The position numbers and the translations under genes are program-made. The notes under the pieces are model-generated. The model ran no database searches. It was not told the DNA's origin and saw nothing but the letters and a program-made list of their open reading frames with translations. This document shows, one piece after another, positions 14,544 to 21,474 of a DNA stretch of 21,474 nt. The stretch's first letter is position 1; the number at the start of each line of letters is the position of its first letter. Where the stretch lies: the NCBI GenBank assembly GCA_964587515.1, contig CAZPMO010000076.1, forward strand, positions 1 to 21,474. Reading direction: 5' to 3'. The DNA is from CAZPMO01 sp964587515. GTDB lineage: Bacteria; Pseudomonadota; Alphaproteobacteria; MPNO01.

Positions 14544-15317
14544 CTAGCCCGCGATCGCCGCGACCCCGGCCAGGAACTCGTCGGTCTTTTCCTGATGCGG
14601 CAGGTGGCCGCAATCCTTGATCACGCGCAACTCGCTGCCCGCGATCAGTTCCTTGTAGGCCTCGCCATAGGCCAGCGGGAAGATCTTGTCGTCGTCGCCC
14701 CACAATATCATGGTCGGCACCTGCACCCGGTGCAGCCACTTGCGCAGATCGGGATTGAAGAAGCGCGGCTGCCAGGCCAGCTTCGCGGTGGTGAAGTGGT
14801 TCTTCAGCGCGATGTCGGCCTCTTCCTCGGACGAATTGGCGTTGATGCGCGCCTCGGCGATGGCTTGGTCGTGGAAGGTGTTGCGCGCCCGCGTCTCGTT
14901 GTCCCACAGGAAGATGTCGCCCTTGGGCACGCCCTTCACGTGAATGCCGGCGGCCGCCACCAGGGTAATCGTCTTGATGCGCGCCGACGATCGCACCGCG
15001 ATCTCCAGCGCCAGCCAGCCGCCCAGCGAATTGCCGATAAGGTGGATGTCGGTGAGGTCCATGGCCTCGATGAAATCGAGGTAGAAATAAGCGAGGTCCG
15101 ACATGGAATCGAGCCATTCGGGCGTGTCCGAATTGCCGTAACCCGGATGGCTCGGCACGATGACGTCGAACTTCGCCGCCAGCCCGTCCATATAGGGCGC
15201 CCAGCCGCTGGCCCCGCCCGCGCCATGCAGGAACAAGGCCGTCGGCCCCGACCCGCCGCGCAGCACTTCAACCTTGCAGCCCGCCACCTCGATTATTTCG
15301 CTTCTATGATCGGCCAT
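14544..15317 (-). CDS. Alpha/beta-fold hydrolase
   Basis: A 257-residue cytosolic hydrolase of normal family length, first gene of the minus-strand operon. The oxyanion-side H-G-A-G-G is at 31-35, the nucleophile elbow G-N-S-L-G-G at 95-100 (Ser97), the acid loop W-G-D-D-D-K at 206-211 (Asp209 or Asp210) and the catalytic His238 in C-G-H-L-P. The pattern fits C-C bond hydrolases, esterases and RutD-like proteins equally well, so the substrate is open. The ATG at 15317 is preceded by GAGGCGGG. Its place directly before three flavin monooxygenases suggests that it hydrolyses an oxygenated intermediate or product. Confidence 0.92.
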   Translation of the reverse strand: MADHRSEIIEVAGCKVEVLRGGSGPTALFLHGAGGASGWAPYMDGLAAKFDVIVPSHPGYGNSDTPEWLDSMSDLAYFYLDFIEAMDLTDIHLIGNSLGGWLALEIAVRSSARIKTITLVAAAGIHVKGVPKGDIFLWDNETRARNTFHDQAIAEARINANSSEEEADIALKNHFTTAKLAWQPRFFNPDLRKWLHRVQVPTMILWGDDDKIFPLAYGEAYKELIAGSELRVIKDCGHLPHQEKTDEFLAGVAAIAG

Positions 15318-15374
15318 TCCCGCCTCGCCCTGAATTCAGTCCATCAACCATTGTTTTCCCCACCGCCGGACGGG

Positions 15375-16175
15375 TCAATGGGAATCGAGCGGGGGAAACG
15401 CCCTCCGCTCCACTCCCACCAGCCATTGCTCCGCCATTAGCCCGCCCGTGACCGACAGCGCGGCGAGGGTGGCGCAGGCGGTGGCGAACCAGGGGGTGTT
15501 GCCCATGCCGATTAGGGACAGCGCCAGGGGTGCGGCGAACAGGCACAGAAAGATGGTGCGGCGGTGTTTGCGGATGGGCTGGCTGGGCGGCGCGGCGGTT
15601 TCGCGGTCCGCCAGCCGCCAGTATTTGCGCTTGAGATAAAATCCCAGGAACAGCGCCACCACCAGCAACATGGCCAGGTCGGGGCTCGGCCGGCCGACCA
15701 TGTGGACCAGCGCGTTCAGCCATTGCGCGCCGGCCAGCAGGGCCAGCGCCAGCGTGACCGGCGCGATCCAGCGTCCCGCGAGGCTCGGCGTTTCCTCGAA
15801 CGCCGCGCGCGCCATGGCCTCGCAATAGACCGCGACCCCCGAGAACGAGGCCGCGAACAGCCCGAACCAGCGCCACATGTCGTCGCGCGCGCCGAATCCG
15901 ATCCAGCCCACCGCGAACGCCGCGCCGGCGACCAGCGCGGCCAGCGACAGCAGACGCCGGCGCCAGATCCACGAAGCCGCGGAGGCGGTAGGGCCGGGCG
16001 TTTGCGCCAGCCCGCCCCAGGCCAGCGCGGCCAGGGCCGCGCCCAGCGCCGCGAGCGCGAAGCCGCGCCCGTCGGGTGTCAGGTCATTGGCCGAAAACAG
16101 CCCGATCAGCGCGAGAAGTCCGCCGCCGGCCGCCGTCGCCGCGCCGCGCGCGACAATGGGTACGGGGGCGTTCAC
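15375..16175 (-). CDS. Small integral membrane protein, faintly DmsC-like
   Basis: A 266-residue inner-membrane protein with about seven to eight hydrophobic segments and many Ala/Leu/Gly residues. Some stretches recall the DmsC-type membrane anchor of molybdo-oxidoreductases: an early G-G-G-L-L-A-L helix, S-W-I-W-R-R-R-L-L before a helix, V-Y-C-E-A-M-A-R-A, and a late L-K-R-K-Y-W-R-L-A-D. This likeness is weak, and no catalytic or iron-sulfur subunit is present in the window. Start is a GTG at 16175 with GGGGAA upstream. It lies 57 bases before the hydrolase gene on the same strand and may share its transcript; it is divergent from the MBL-fold gene at 16303. Function unknown. Confidence 0.72.
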   Translation of the reverse strand: MNAPVPIVARGAATAAGGGLLALIGLFSANDLTPDGRGFALAALGAALAALAWGGLAQTPGPTASAASWIWRRRLLSLAALVAGAAFAVGWIGFGARDDMWRWFGLFAASFSGVAVYCEAMARAAFEETPSLAGRWIAPVTLALALLAGAQWLNALVHMVGRPSPDLAMLLVVALFLGFYLKRKYWRLADRETAAPPSQPIRKHRRTIFLCLFAAPLALSLIGMGNTPWFATACATLAALSVTGGLMAEQWLVGVERRAFPPLDSH

Positions 16176-16302
16176 CGGTGGTTTCCCCGGGACCGGCTTC
16201 CGCCCCGATTGATCTCTGTCAATGCTCGAACCATCCGGACCTGTTTTATCCTTTCAGGCGACTTCGGCAAACCAATTGGCCCGCCGGCCGCGGAGAATAA
16301 AA

Positions 16303-17178
16303 ATGAATCCGACGCAAAGTCCCACGGTGAAACCGTTTTTCGATCCGGTCACCTGCACCATCACATACGTGGTGAGCGATCCGGCGACCGGGTATTGCGC
16401 GGTCATCGATCCGGTGCTCGATTACGATCCCGCATCGGGCCGCACCGCCACCGGCTCGGCCGACGCGGTATGCGCCCATGTGGAGGGGGAGGGGCTTTCG
16501 GTGGCGTGGATTCTGGAGACCCATGTCCATGCCGATCACCTTACCGCCTCGGCTTATCTGAAGGACAGGCTGGGCGGGCGCAGCGCGGTCGGTTCCGGGG
16601 TGCGCGAGGTGCAGAAGACGTTCGGCGCGCTGTTCAACGCGGGCGCGGACTTCGCCACCGACGGCAGCCAGTTCGACCATCTGTTCGAGGATAACGAGAC
16701 CTTCGAGATCGGCGAGTTGACCGGCGTGGCGCTGCACACCCCCGGCCATACGCCGGCCTGCACCTGCTATCACGTGGGCGACGCGGTGTTTCCGGGCGAC
16801 ACTGTTTTCATGCCGGACGCGGGCACCGGGCGCTGCGACTTTCCGGGCGGCTCGGCGGCGACGCTCTACCACTCGCTCGGGCGCATCCTCCAGTTACCGG
16901 CGGAGACGCGCATGTTCATCTGCCATGACTATGGCGCCGACGGCGTGCGCGAGACCCTATGGGAGACCACCGTCGGGGAACAGCGGTCCGGCAACATCCA
17001 CTGCCGCGACGACGTTTCCGAAGCCGAATTCGTGGAAATGCGCGAGGCGCGCGACGCAACGCTGAAATTGCCGCGGCTGATCCTGCCCTCGGTGCAGATC
17101 AACATGCGCGCCGGCATGTTCCCGCCGGCCGAGGAGAACGGCGCGAACTATCTCAAGATTCCCCTGAACGCGGTTTAA
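16303..17178 (+). CDS. Metallo-beta-lactamase-fold protein, ETHE1/Blh-like (putative persulfide dioxygenase)
   Basis: A 291-residue MBL-fold protein. The metal motif H-V-H-A-D-H (His74, His76, Asp78, His79) is followed by H149 in H-T-P-G-H-T, D166 in P-G-D-T-V-F and H208 in C-H-D-Y. In ETHE1-like enzymes two His and an Asp of this set hold a single iron that oxidises glutathione persulfide to sulfite. The opening (V-K-P-F-F-D-P, V-V-S-D-P-A-T-G, D-Y-D-P-A-S-G-R-T) is typical of bacterial Blh/ETHE1-like proteins. Unlike Blh proteins with a regulatory partner, no rhodanese or ArsR-type BigR gene is adjacent. The ATG at 16303 has GGAG ten bases upstream. Glyoxalase II-like activity is the main alternative. 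Confidence 0.87.
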   Translation: MNPTQSPTVKPFFDPVTCTITYVVSDPATGYCAVIDPVLDYDPASGRTATGSADAVCAHVEGEGLSVAWILETHVHADHLTASAYLKDRLGGRSAVGSGVREVQKTFGALFNAGADFATDGSQFDHLFEDNETFEIGELTGVALHTPGHTPACTCYHVGDAVFPGDTVFMPDAGTGRCDFPGGSAATLYHSLGRILQLPAETRMFICHDYGADGVRETLWETTVGEQRSGNIHCRDDVSEAEFVEMREARDATLKLPRLILPSVQINMRAGMFPPAEENGANYLKIPLNAV

Positions 17179-17213
17179 TACCAAGACGCACCGGCAACGA
17201 CACATGGCCATGT

Positions 17214-17315
17214 CCTTCGAGACGGCCCTTCGGGCCTCCTCAGGACGAGGATAACTTGTTGAACTATGGAGGTTTTCCTCATGCTGAGGAGCCGGCGAAG
17301 CCGGCGTCTCGAAGC
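17214..17315. repeat. Palindromic intergenic repeat between convergent genes, possible bidirectional terminator
   Basis: Arms at 17214-17250 and 17277-17315 are imperfect reverse complements (shared TTCGAGACG, CTCCTCAG and GAGG blocks), each holding its own hairpin: GGCCC-ttc-GGGCC at 17224-17236 and GCCGGC-gaa-GCCGGC at 17291-17305. I recognise this TTCGAGACG...CTCCTCAG layout as a common dispersed repeat of alphaproteobacterial genomes. It fills the gap between the MBL-fold gene and the RND permease, which end towards each other. Confidence 0.8.
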
Positions 17316-17354
17316 AAGCTGTGGAGATCAAACGTTGAAGCGACTTGCGGGCGT

Positions 17355-20300
17355 TTATTCCGCCGCGCCGGTTTCGGGGATCGCCGATGTCCTAGTGGCG
17401 CGGCGTCCTTCCACCAGTCCGGCGACCAGCGACAGCAGCGGCGGGATGATCAGCAGCGTGAGCACCGCCGATAGCGCCAGCCCGCCGACCACCACCGATC
17501 CCAGCCCGCGATAAAGCTCCGATCCCGCGCCCGGCGTCGCCACCAGCGGCAGCATGCCGCAGACGCTGGTCATGGTGGACATGAAGATCGGCCGGATGCG
17601 GTTGCGCGTCGCCTCGTTGATGGCGTCGGCCACCGCCATCGCCTCGCTGCGTATATGGAACAGCGACTGGTGGACCAGCAGGATGGCGTTGTTGACCACC
17701 GTGCCGATCAGGATCACGAATCCCAGCAGGGTCAGCATATCCAGCGGGTTGAAGGTGAACAGGTTGAGCGTGATCAGCCCGAGCACGCCGCCGGCGGTCG
17801 CCAGCGGCACCGAGAACATGATGATCAGCGGATAGATGAAGCTCTCGAACAGGATCGCCATCACCAGATAGACCACGATCACCGCGACCATCAGGTTCAT
17901 GACCATCGCTTCCCAGGTCTTGGAAAGCTCGTCCGCGGTGCCGGAGACCGCCAGGTGAACGCCCGGCGGCAATCCGCCCGCCTTGATGCGGGCGATGATC
18001 TTGTTCTGGATCACGTCGATCGCGGTTTCCAGCGGCACGTTGGCGGCCGGCCGAATCTGGATCGAAACTGTGCGGTTGCGTTCCAGATGCAATATCTCGG
18101 TCGGCCCTTCGGTGACCACGATATCGGCAAGCTCGCTGGCCGGCAGAATTTGGCCGCTGCGCGTGACGATCGGCAGGTTGGCGATGCCCTGGGTCTGGGT
18201 GATGCGGTCCTGCGGCCCCATCAAAGTGAGGTCGATGCGCCGGCTGCCCAGCGTCACCTCGGCGACGCGCAGCCCGTCATTGAAGGCGTCGATGGTGAGC
18301 CCCAAATCGCGCGCCGTCAGCCCGTTATCGGCCAGCCGCAGCATGTTGGGCACGACGCGAACTTCCGGCGCGCCGAGCTCGAGCCCCGGACGCGGCCGGA
18401 TCTGATTGCCCTCGCTGCGTGGCATTTCCGCGAACACCGCGCCCATGGCGCGCCGCGCGATGCCGAGAATCTGGTCGAGGTCGGGTCCGGTGATGTCGAG
18501 ATCGACCACGTTGGAGCCGCCGAAACCGCGCCCGAACAGCGATGTCTGGGTCACGAAGCCGAACGTGCCCGGTTCGCGGAACGCGACGTGCCGCATGATC
18601 GGGATCAGTTCCTTGGCGCGGGTCGGATCGACCGCGGCGGCGGCCAGGATGGTCCGCGTGTCGCGGGCGATGAACCAGAAGCGATCCATCTTCACCGGTT
18701 CGCCCGGCTTGGATTCGCGCCCCGTGACCGAGCCCCAGTGCTGGCGCACGCTGTCCTCGGTCTCGCGCGCGATCTCGGTCATGGTTTCGAGATTGTAGCC
18801 CGGCGGCGGCACGGTGATGCCGATGATCAAATTGCGGTTGCCCTCGGGCAGATAAGACAGCTTGGGCAGAAACAGCCAGGTCGCGATGCCGGTCACGCCG
18901 CAGACCAGCGCCACGGTGCACAGCGCGGCGAACCGGTTGCCGACCACGAATTTCGTAAACCCGGTGACCGCGCGCACGAAGGCGCGGGCCAGCGGGTCGA
19001 TGACGGGAAGGGGGAGGCGGTTGGCGTCGTCGGAGATGCGATCGCTCAGCAGCCGGTTGGCCAGCGCCGGCACCACCGTCATGGCGACGATCAGCGACAG
19101 CAGCACCGCCACCGACAGCGCCACCGCGATATCGCGGAACAGCTGGCCGACCACCAGGTTCATCACCAGGATGGGAGCGAACACCGCCACCGTGGTCAGC
19201 GCCGAGACCAGGATCGCGCCCCACACCTGGGAAGCGCCCAGATATGCGGCCTCGTAGCGCGAGCGGCCCATCTGGCGATGGCGGAAAATGTTCTCCAGCA
19301 CCACGATCGCCGCGTCGACCACCATGCCGACCGCGAATGCGATGCCGGCCAGGGAGATCACGTTGATCGAGCGGCCCAGCGCCGCCATGGCGACGAACGA
19401 GCCCACGATGGATACCGGGATCGCGAGGCTGATCACGGCGGTGGCGCCGAACGAGCGCAGGAACAGCAGCAGGATGATCGCCGCCAGCGTGCCGCCCAGC
19501 CAGATGTTCTGATTAACCAGCGAGATCGCCGAATTGATGTAATCGGTGGCGTCGTACACCTGCTCCAGCTTGATGCCGGCGGCCGGCAGTACGCTGACGT
19601 TCAGCTCATCGACCACCGCGCGGATGCCCTTCATCACCTCGATGACGTTGGTGCCGGTGTCGCGCACCGCGTTGACCACCACCGCGTCGTCGCCGAGGTT
19701 GCGAATGCGCACGCTCGGTTTTTTGTAGGCGAACTGGACGCGGGCGACGTCGCCGACGGTAACCCGCGCGATGCGGCCGGTCGCGGAATCCAGCCGTGAC
19801 CGCAGCACCACCTGTTTGACGCGCTCGATGGTGTTGAGCTCGCTCTCCGTGCGCACGGTATAGCGGCGCTTGCCCTCGTCGACGTCGCCCGCCGACAGGT
19901 TGATGTTGGTGCCGCGCAGCGCGGTCGCGATTTCCGGAATCGTCAGCCCGTAAAGCGCGATCCGGCTGGGGTCGACGATCGCCCGCAATTCGCGCTCGTT
20001 GCCGCCATAGACGTTGACCAGCGCCACCCCCGGCACCCGCTCGATGCGGTCCTGGATGACGTCCTCGACGAAGTCGCCATAGGTGTAGATGTCCCGGTTG
20101 TTGCCGGGCAGCGTCTTGACCACGAACCATGCCACCGGGTTGTCATCGGTGTCGCGGGTGCGCAGGCGCGGCTCGTCGGCCTCATCCGGCATGCCGGTAA
20201 CCTGGCCGAGCCGGTTGTTGATCAGCAGAAGCTGGCGTTCGCGGCTGGTGGAGAGGTCGAATTCCAGCCTGATCTGCGCCCGGCCGCGCCGCGCGCTGGA

Positions 20301-20543
20301 TTCCATCTTCTCGAGGCCTTCCAGCCCCTTCAGCACTTCTTCCTGGCGGTTGACGATCTCGCGCTCTATTTCGGCCGGCGCCGCGCCGCGCCAGTTGGTC
20401 TGGACGATCACCATCGGTTTGCGGGCGTCGGGCGTGAGCTGGATGGGAATCGTGGTCAGCGCCAGCCAGCCCATCAGGACCGTCATCAGCACCACGGACA
20501 TCACCGCCACCGGCCGATTTATGGCGAGTTCGATGAGTTTCAT
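17355..20543 (-). CDS. RND-superfamily efflux permease (AcrB/CzcA-like)
   Basis: A 1062-residue inner-membrane proton-driven exporter of full family length. It has an N-terminal helix (about 10-30), a large periplasmic porter domain, helices 2-6 from about 345, a second periplasmic domain and helices 8-12 at the end (for example G-F-V-I-L-I-G-T-V-V-N-N-A-I-L-L-V). In helix 4 the sequence is G-M-V-V-D410-A411-A-I-V-V-L-E417-N: only one of the two adjacent aspartates of AcrB is present, while Glu417 follows as in many heavy-metal and divergent RND pumps. Helix 10 has N-N in place of the AcrB lysine. The pair with the adaptor gene (18-base gap) forms a tripartite pump; no outer-membrane channel gene is visible. 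Substrate unknown. Confidence 0.93.
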   Translation of the reverse strand: MKLIELAINRPVAVMSVVLMTVLMGWLALTTIPIQLTPDARKPMVIVQTNWRGAAPAEIEREIVNRQEEVLKGLEGLEKMESSARRGRAQIRLEFDLSTSRERQLLLINNRLGQVTGMPDEADEPRLRTRDTDDNPVAWFVVKTLPGNNRDIYTYGDFVEDVIQDRIERVPGVALVNVYGGNERELRAIVDPSRIALYGLTIPEIATALRGTNINLSAGDVDEGKRRYTVRTESELNTIERVKQVVLRSRLDSATGRIARVTVGDVARVQFAYKKPSVRIRNLGDDAVVVNAVRDTGTNVIEVMKGIRAVVDELNVSVLPAAGIKLEQVYDATDYINSAISLVNQNIWLGGTLAAIILLLFLRSFGATAVISLAIPVSIVGSFVAMAALGRSINVISLAGIAFAVGMVVDAAIVVLENIFRHRQMGRSRYEAAYLGASQVWGAILVSALTTVAVFAPILVMNLVVGQLFRDIAVALSVAVLLSLIVAMTVVPALANRLLSDRISDDANRLPLPVIDPLARAFVRAVTGFTKFVVGNRFAALCTVALVCGVTGIATWLFLPKLSYLPEGNRNLIIGITVPPPGYNLETMTEIARETEDSVRQHWGSVTGRESKPGEPVKMDRFWFIARDTRTILAAAAVDPTRAKELIPIMRHVAFREPGTFGFVTQTSLFGRGFGGSNVVDLDITGPDLDQILGIARRAMGAVFAEMPRSEGNQIRPRPGLELGAPEVRVVPNMLRLADNGLTARDLGLTIDAFNDGLRVAEVTLGSRRIDLTLMGPQDRITQTQGIANLPIVTRSGQILPASELADIVVTEGPTEILHLERNRTVSIQIRPAANVPLETAIDVIQNKIIARIKAGGLPPGVHLAVSGTADELSKTWEAMVMNLMVAVIVVYLVMAILFESFIYPLIIMFSVPLATAGGVLGLITLNLFTFNPLDMLTLLGFVILIGTVVNNAILLVHQSLFHIRSEAMAVADAINEATRNRIRPIFMSTMTSVCGMLPLVATPGAGSELYRGLGSVVVGGLALSAVLTLLIIPPLLSLVAGLVEGRRATRTSAIPETGAAE

Positions 20544-20561
20544 GGGATTACGTTCATGGAA

Positions 20562-21474
20562 TTAAGATGGACCGCCGCGCCGGATCCGGACGCGCTGTCC
20601 CGGCCGCAGCCGCTCGTTGCCGCGCACCACCACCTTGTCGCCCGGTTTCAGCCCTTCCAGAACCTCGAACCGGCTGCCCACCGACTCGCCCAGCTTGACC
20701 GGGCGGATCGCCGCGCCGCCGTCCTTGATCACATAGACCACCGTACGGCCGCCGCGTTGCAGGATGGCGTCCTTGTGGACCGAAACCACGTCGCGTTCGG
20801 GGCCCGACGGAATCAGCAACCGCACGCTCTGGTTGACCGCGACACGTTGGGCATAGCGGCCGAACTCGGCGGTGAAGCGCACCGTGCGGGTTCGCGCCAG
20901 CGGGTTTTCCTCCGGTACGATGGCGCGCACCGCGGCATCGAACGCGTTCTTGTCCTCGAATTCGACCCGCACCAGCGTGCCGAAGGCGAGGCCGCCGAGC
21001 CGCGCCGAGGGAATCTCCGCCTCCACTTCCAGCGAATGATCGTTGATCAGCGTCATGACCGACGCGCCCACGTTCAGATAGGCGCCGACATCGGTGTGCC
21101 GCTTGCTGATGACGCCGTCGAACGGCGCCCGGATCGAGGCCTGGTAGAGATAAATCTCGGCGACGCGCAGTTCGGCGCGCGCCGCCTGCACCTTGGCCTT
21201 GGCCTCGCCCAACGAACTTTTCCAGCGCACCACGTCCTGGCGCTTGTCGTCGTAGCGGGCCTGCGAGAAGGCGGCGGATTTACGCAGCCGCGCGAGACGT
21301 TTCAACTCCTGTTCGGCCAGCGCGAGCTGAGCCTCCGATACCGACATGCGGGCCTTGGCCTCGGCAAGCTCGGCCCCCTTGAGATCGCGCTCGGCGACCA
21401 GCGTATCGGTGATCAGCCGGGCCAGCACCTCGCCCTTCTTGACCCGGTCGCCGACATCGGCCCTGATCTCGGCC
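20562..21474 (-). CDS. RND periplasmic adaptor (membrane fusion) subunit, 5' end outside the window
   Basis: About 304 residues are visible and the gene runs past the right edge, so the signal peptide is not seen; the GTG at 21428 is internal and is not the start. In order: part of a lipoyl domain (A-D-V-G-D-R-V-K-K-G-E-V-L-A-R), an Ala/Glu/Lys/Arg-rich coiled-coil hairpin, the returning lipoyl strand (I-R-A-P-F-D-G-V-I), a beta-barrel domain, and a C-terminal membrane-proximal domain ending in L-K-P-G-D-K-V-V-V-R-G-N-E-R. This is the standard HlyD/AcrA order. The protein links the permease at 17355-20543 to an outer-membrane channel. Confidence 0.93.
   Translation of the reverse strand, partial: AEIRADVGDRVKKGEVLARLITDTLVAERDLKGAELAEAKARMSVSEAQLALAEQELKRLARLRKSAAFSQARYDDKRQDVVRWKSSLGEAKAKVQAARAELRVAEIYLYQASIRAPFDGVISKRHTDVGAYLNVGASVMTLINDHSLEVEAEIPSARLGGLAFGTLVRVEFEDKNAFDAAVRAIVPEENPLARTRTVRFTAEFGRYAQRVAVNQSVRLLIPSGPERDVVSVHKDAILQRGGRTVVYVIKDGGAAIRPVKLGESVGSRFEVLEGLKPGDKVVVRGNERLRPGQRVRIRRGGPS

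Noticed and set aside
7731..15317. Assignment of the operon as the Rut pyrimidine pathway
   Set aside because: Isochorismatase RutB, RutE and RutF are missing, the monooxygenase is triplicated and the transporters are EamA rather than RutG-type.
13317..15440. A 707-codon open frame on the plus strand
   Set aside because: It runs antisense through three well-supported minus-strand genes and shows no domain.
17655..19799. A 714-codon open frame on the plus strand
   Set aside because: It is antisense to the RND permease and its product is full of His, Asp, Gln and Arg, typical of the complement of a GC-rich gene.

Overview
The window is high-GC DNA with dense, translationally coupled genes and typical alphaproteobacterial families, so an alphaproteobacterium (perhaps Rhodospirillales-like) is the best guess. 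This rests on gene style and repeat types, not on a marker gene. No rRNA, tRNA or CRISPR array was seen.

Layout. (1) 1-2420: an imperfect inverted repeat, then a cytosolic hybrid histidine kinase on the minus strand and a divergent intergenic region. (2) 2421-6390, plus strand: a seven-gene, nearly gapless operon. It encodes a zinc-type MetE-like methyl/alkyltransferase followed by six proteins built from nitrile hydratase (NHase) / thiocyanate hydrolase (SCNase) parts. These are a fusion of a beta-N domain to a metal-binding alpha domain, three stand-alone beta-N proteins, one beta-C (SH3-like) protein and a second metal-binding alpha protein. Both alpha proteins carry the cobalt-type claw C-T-L-C-S-C followed by Y-P-R. 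This is the most unusual part of the window. (3) 6391-7663: a scar region with AT-rich DNA, small dyads, a possible truncated exported protein, the end of an IS630-family element, the last ~40 codons of a histidine kinase cut by that element, and an intact single-domain response regulator. (4) 7731-15317, minus strand: an eight-gene presumptive operon, read alpha/beta hydrolase, three luciferase-like flavin monooxygenases, three EamA (DMT) transporters, RidA-family protein. A small membrane protein lies just upstream. (5) 16303-17178, plus strand: an ETHE1/Blh-like metallo-beta-lactamase-fold protein. (6) 17214-17315: a palindromic intergenic repeat between convergent genes. (7) 17355-21474, minus strand: an RND efflux permease and its periplasmic adaptor, the latter cut by the window edge.

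How the genes may work together (inference). The 2421-6390 operon looks like a cobalt hydratase/hydrolase for a nitrile, thiocyanate or related small C-N/C-S compound, with an alkyl-transfer enzyme made in stoichiometric coupling. The 7731-15317 operon looks like an oxidative catabolic or detoxification pathway: flavin-dependent oxygenation, hydrolysis, RidA-type clean-up of a reactive intermediate, and transport. It recalls the logic of the Rut pyrimidine pathway without being that pathway. A sulfur theme could link MetE-like, SCNase-like and ETHE1-like proteins, but nothing in the sequence proves it.
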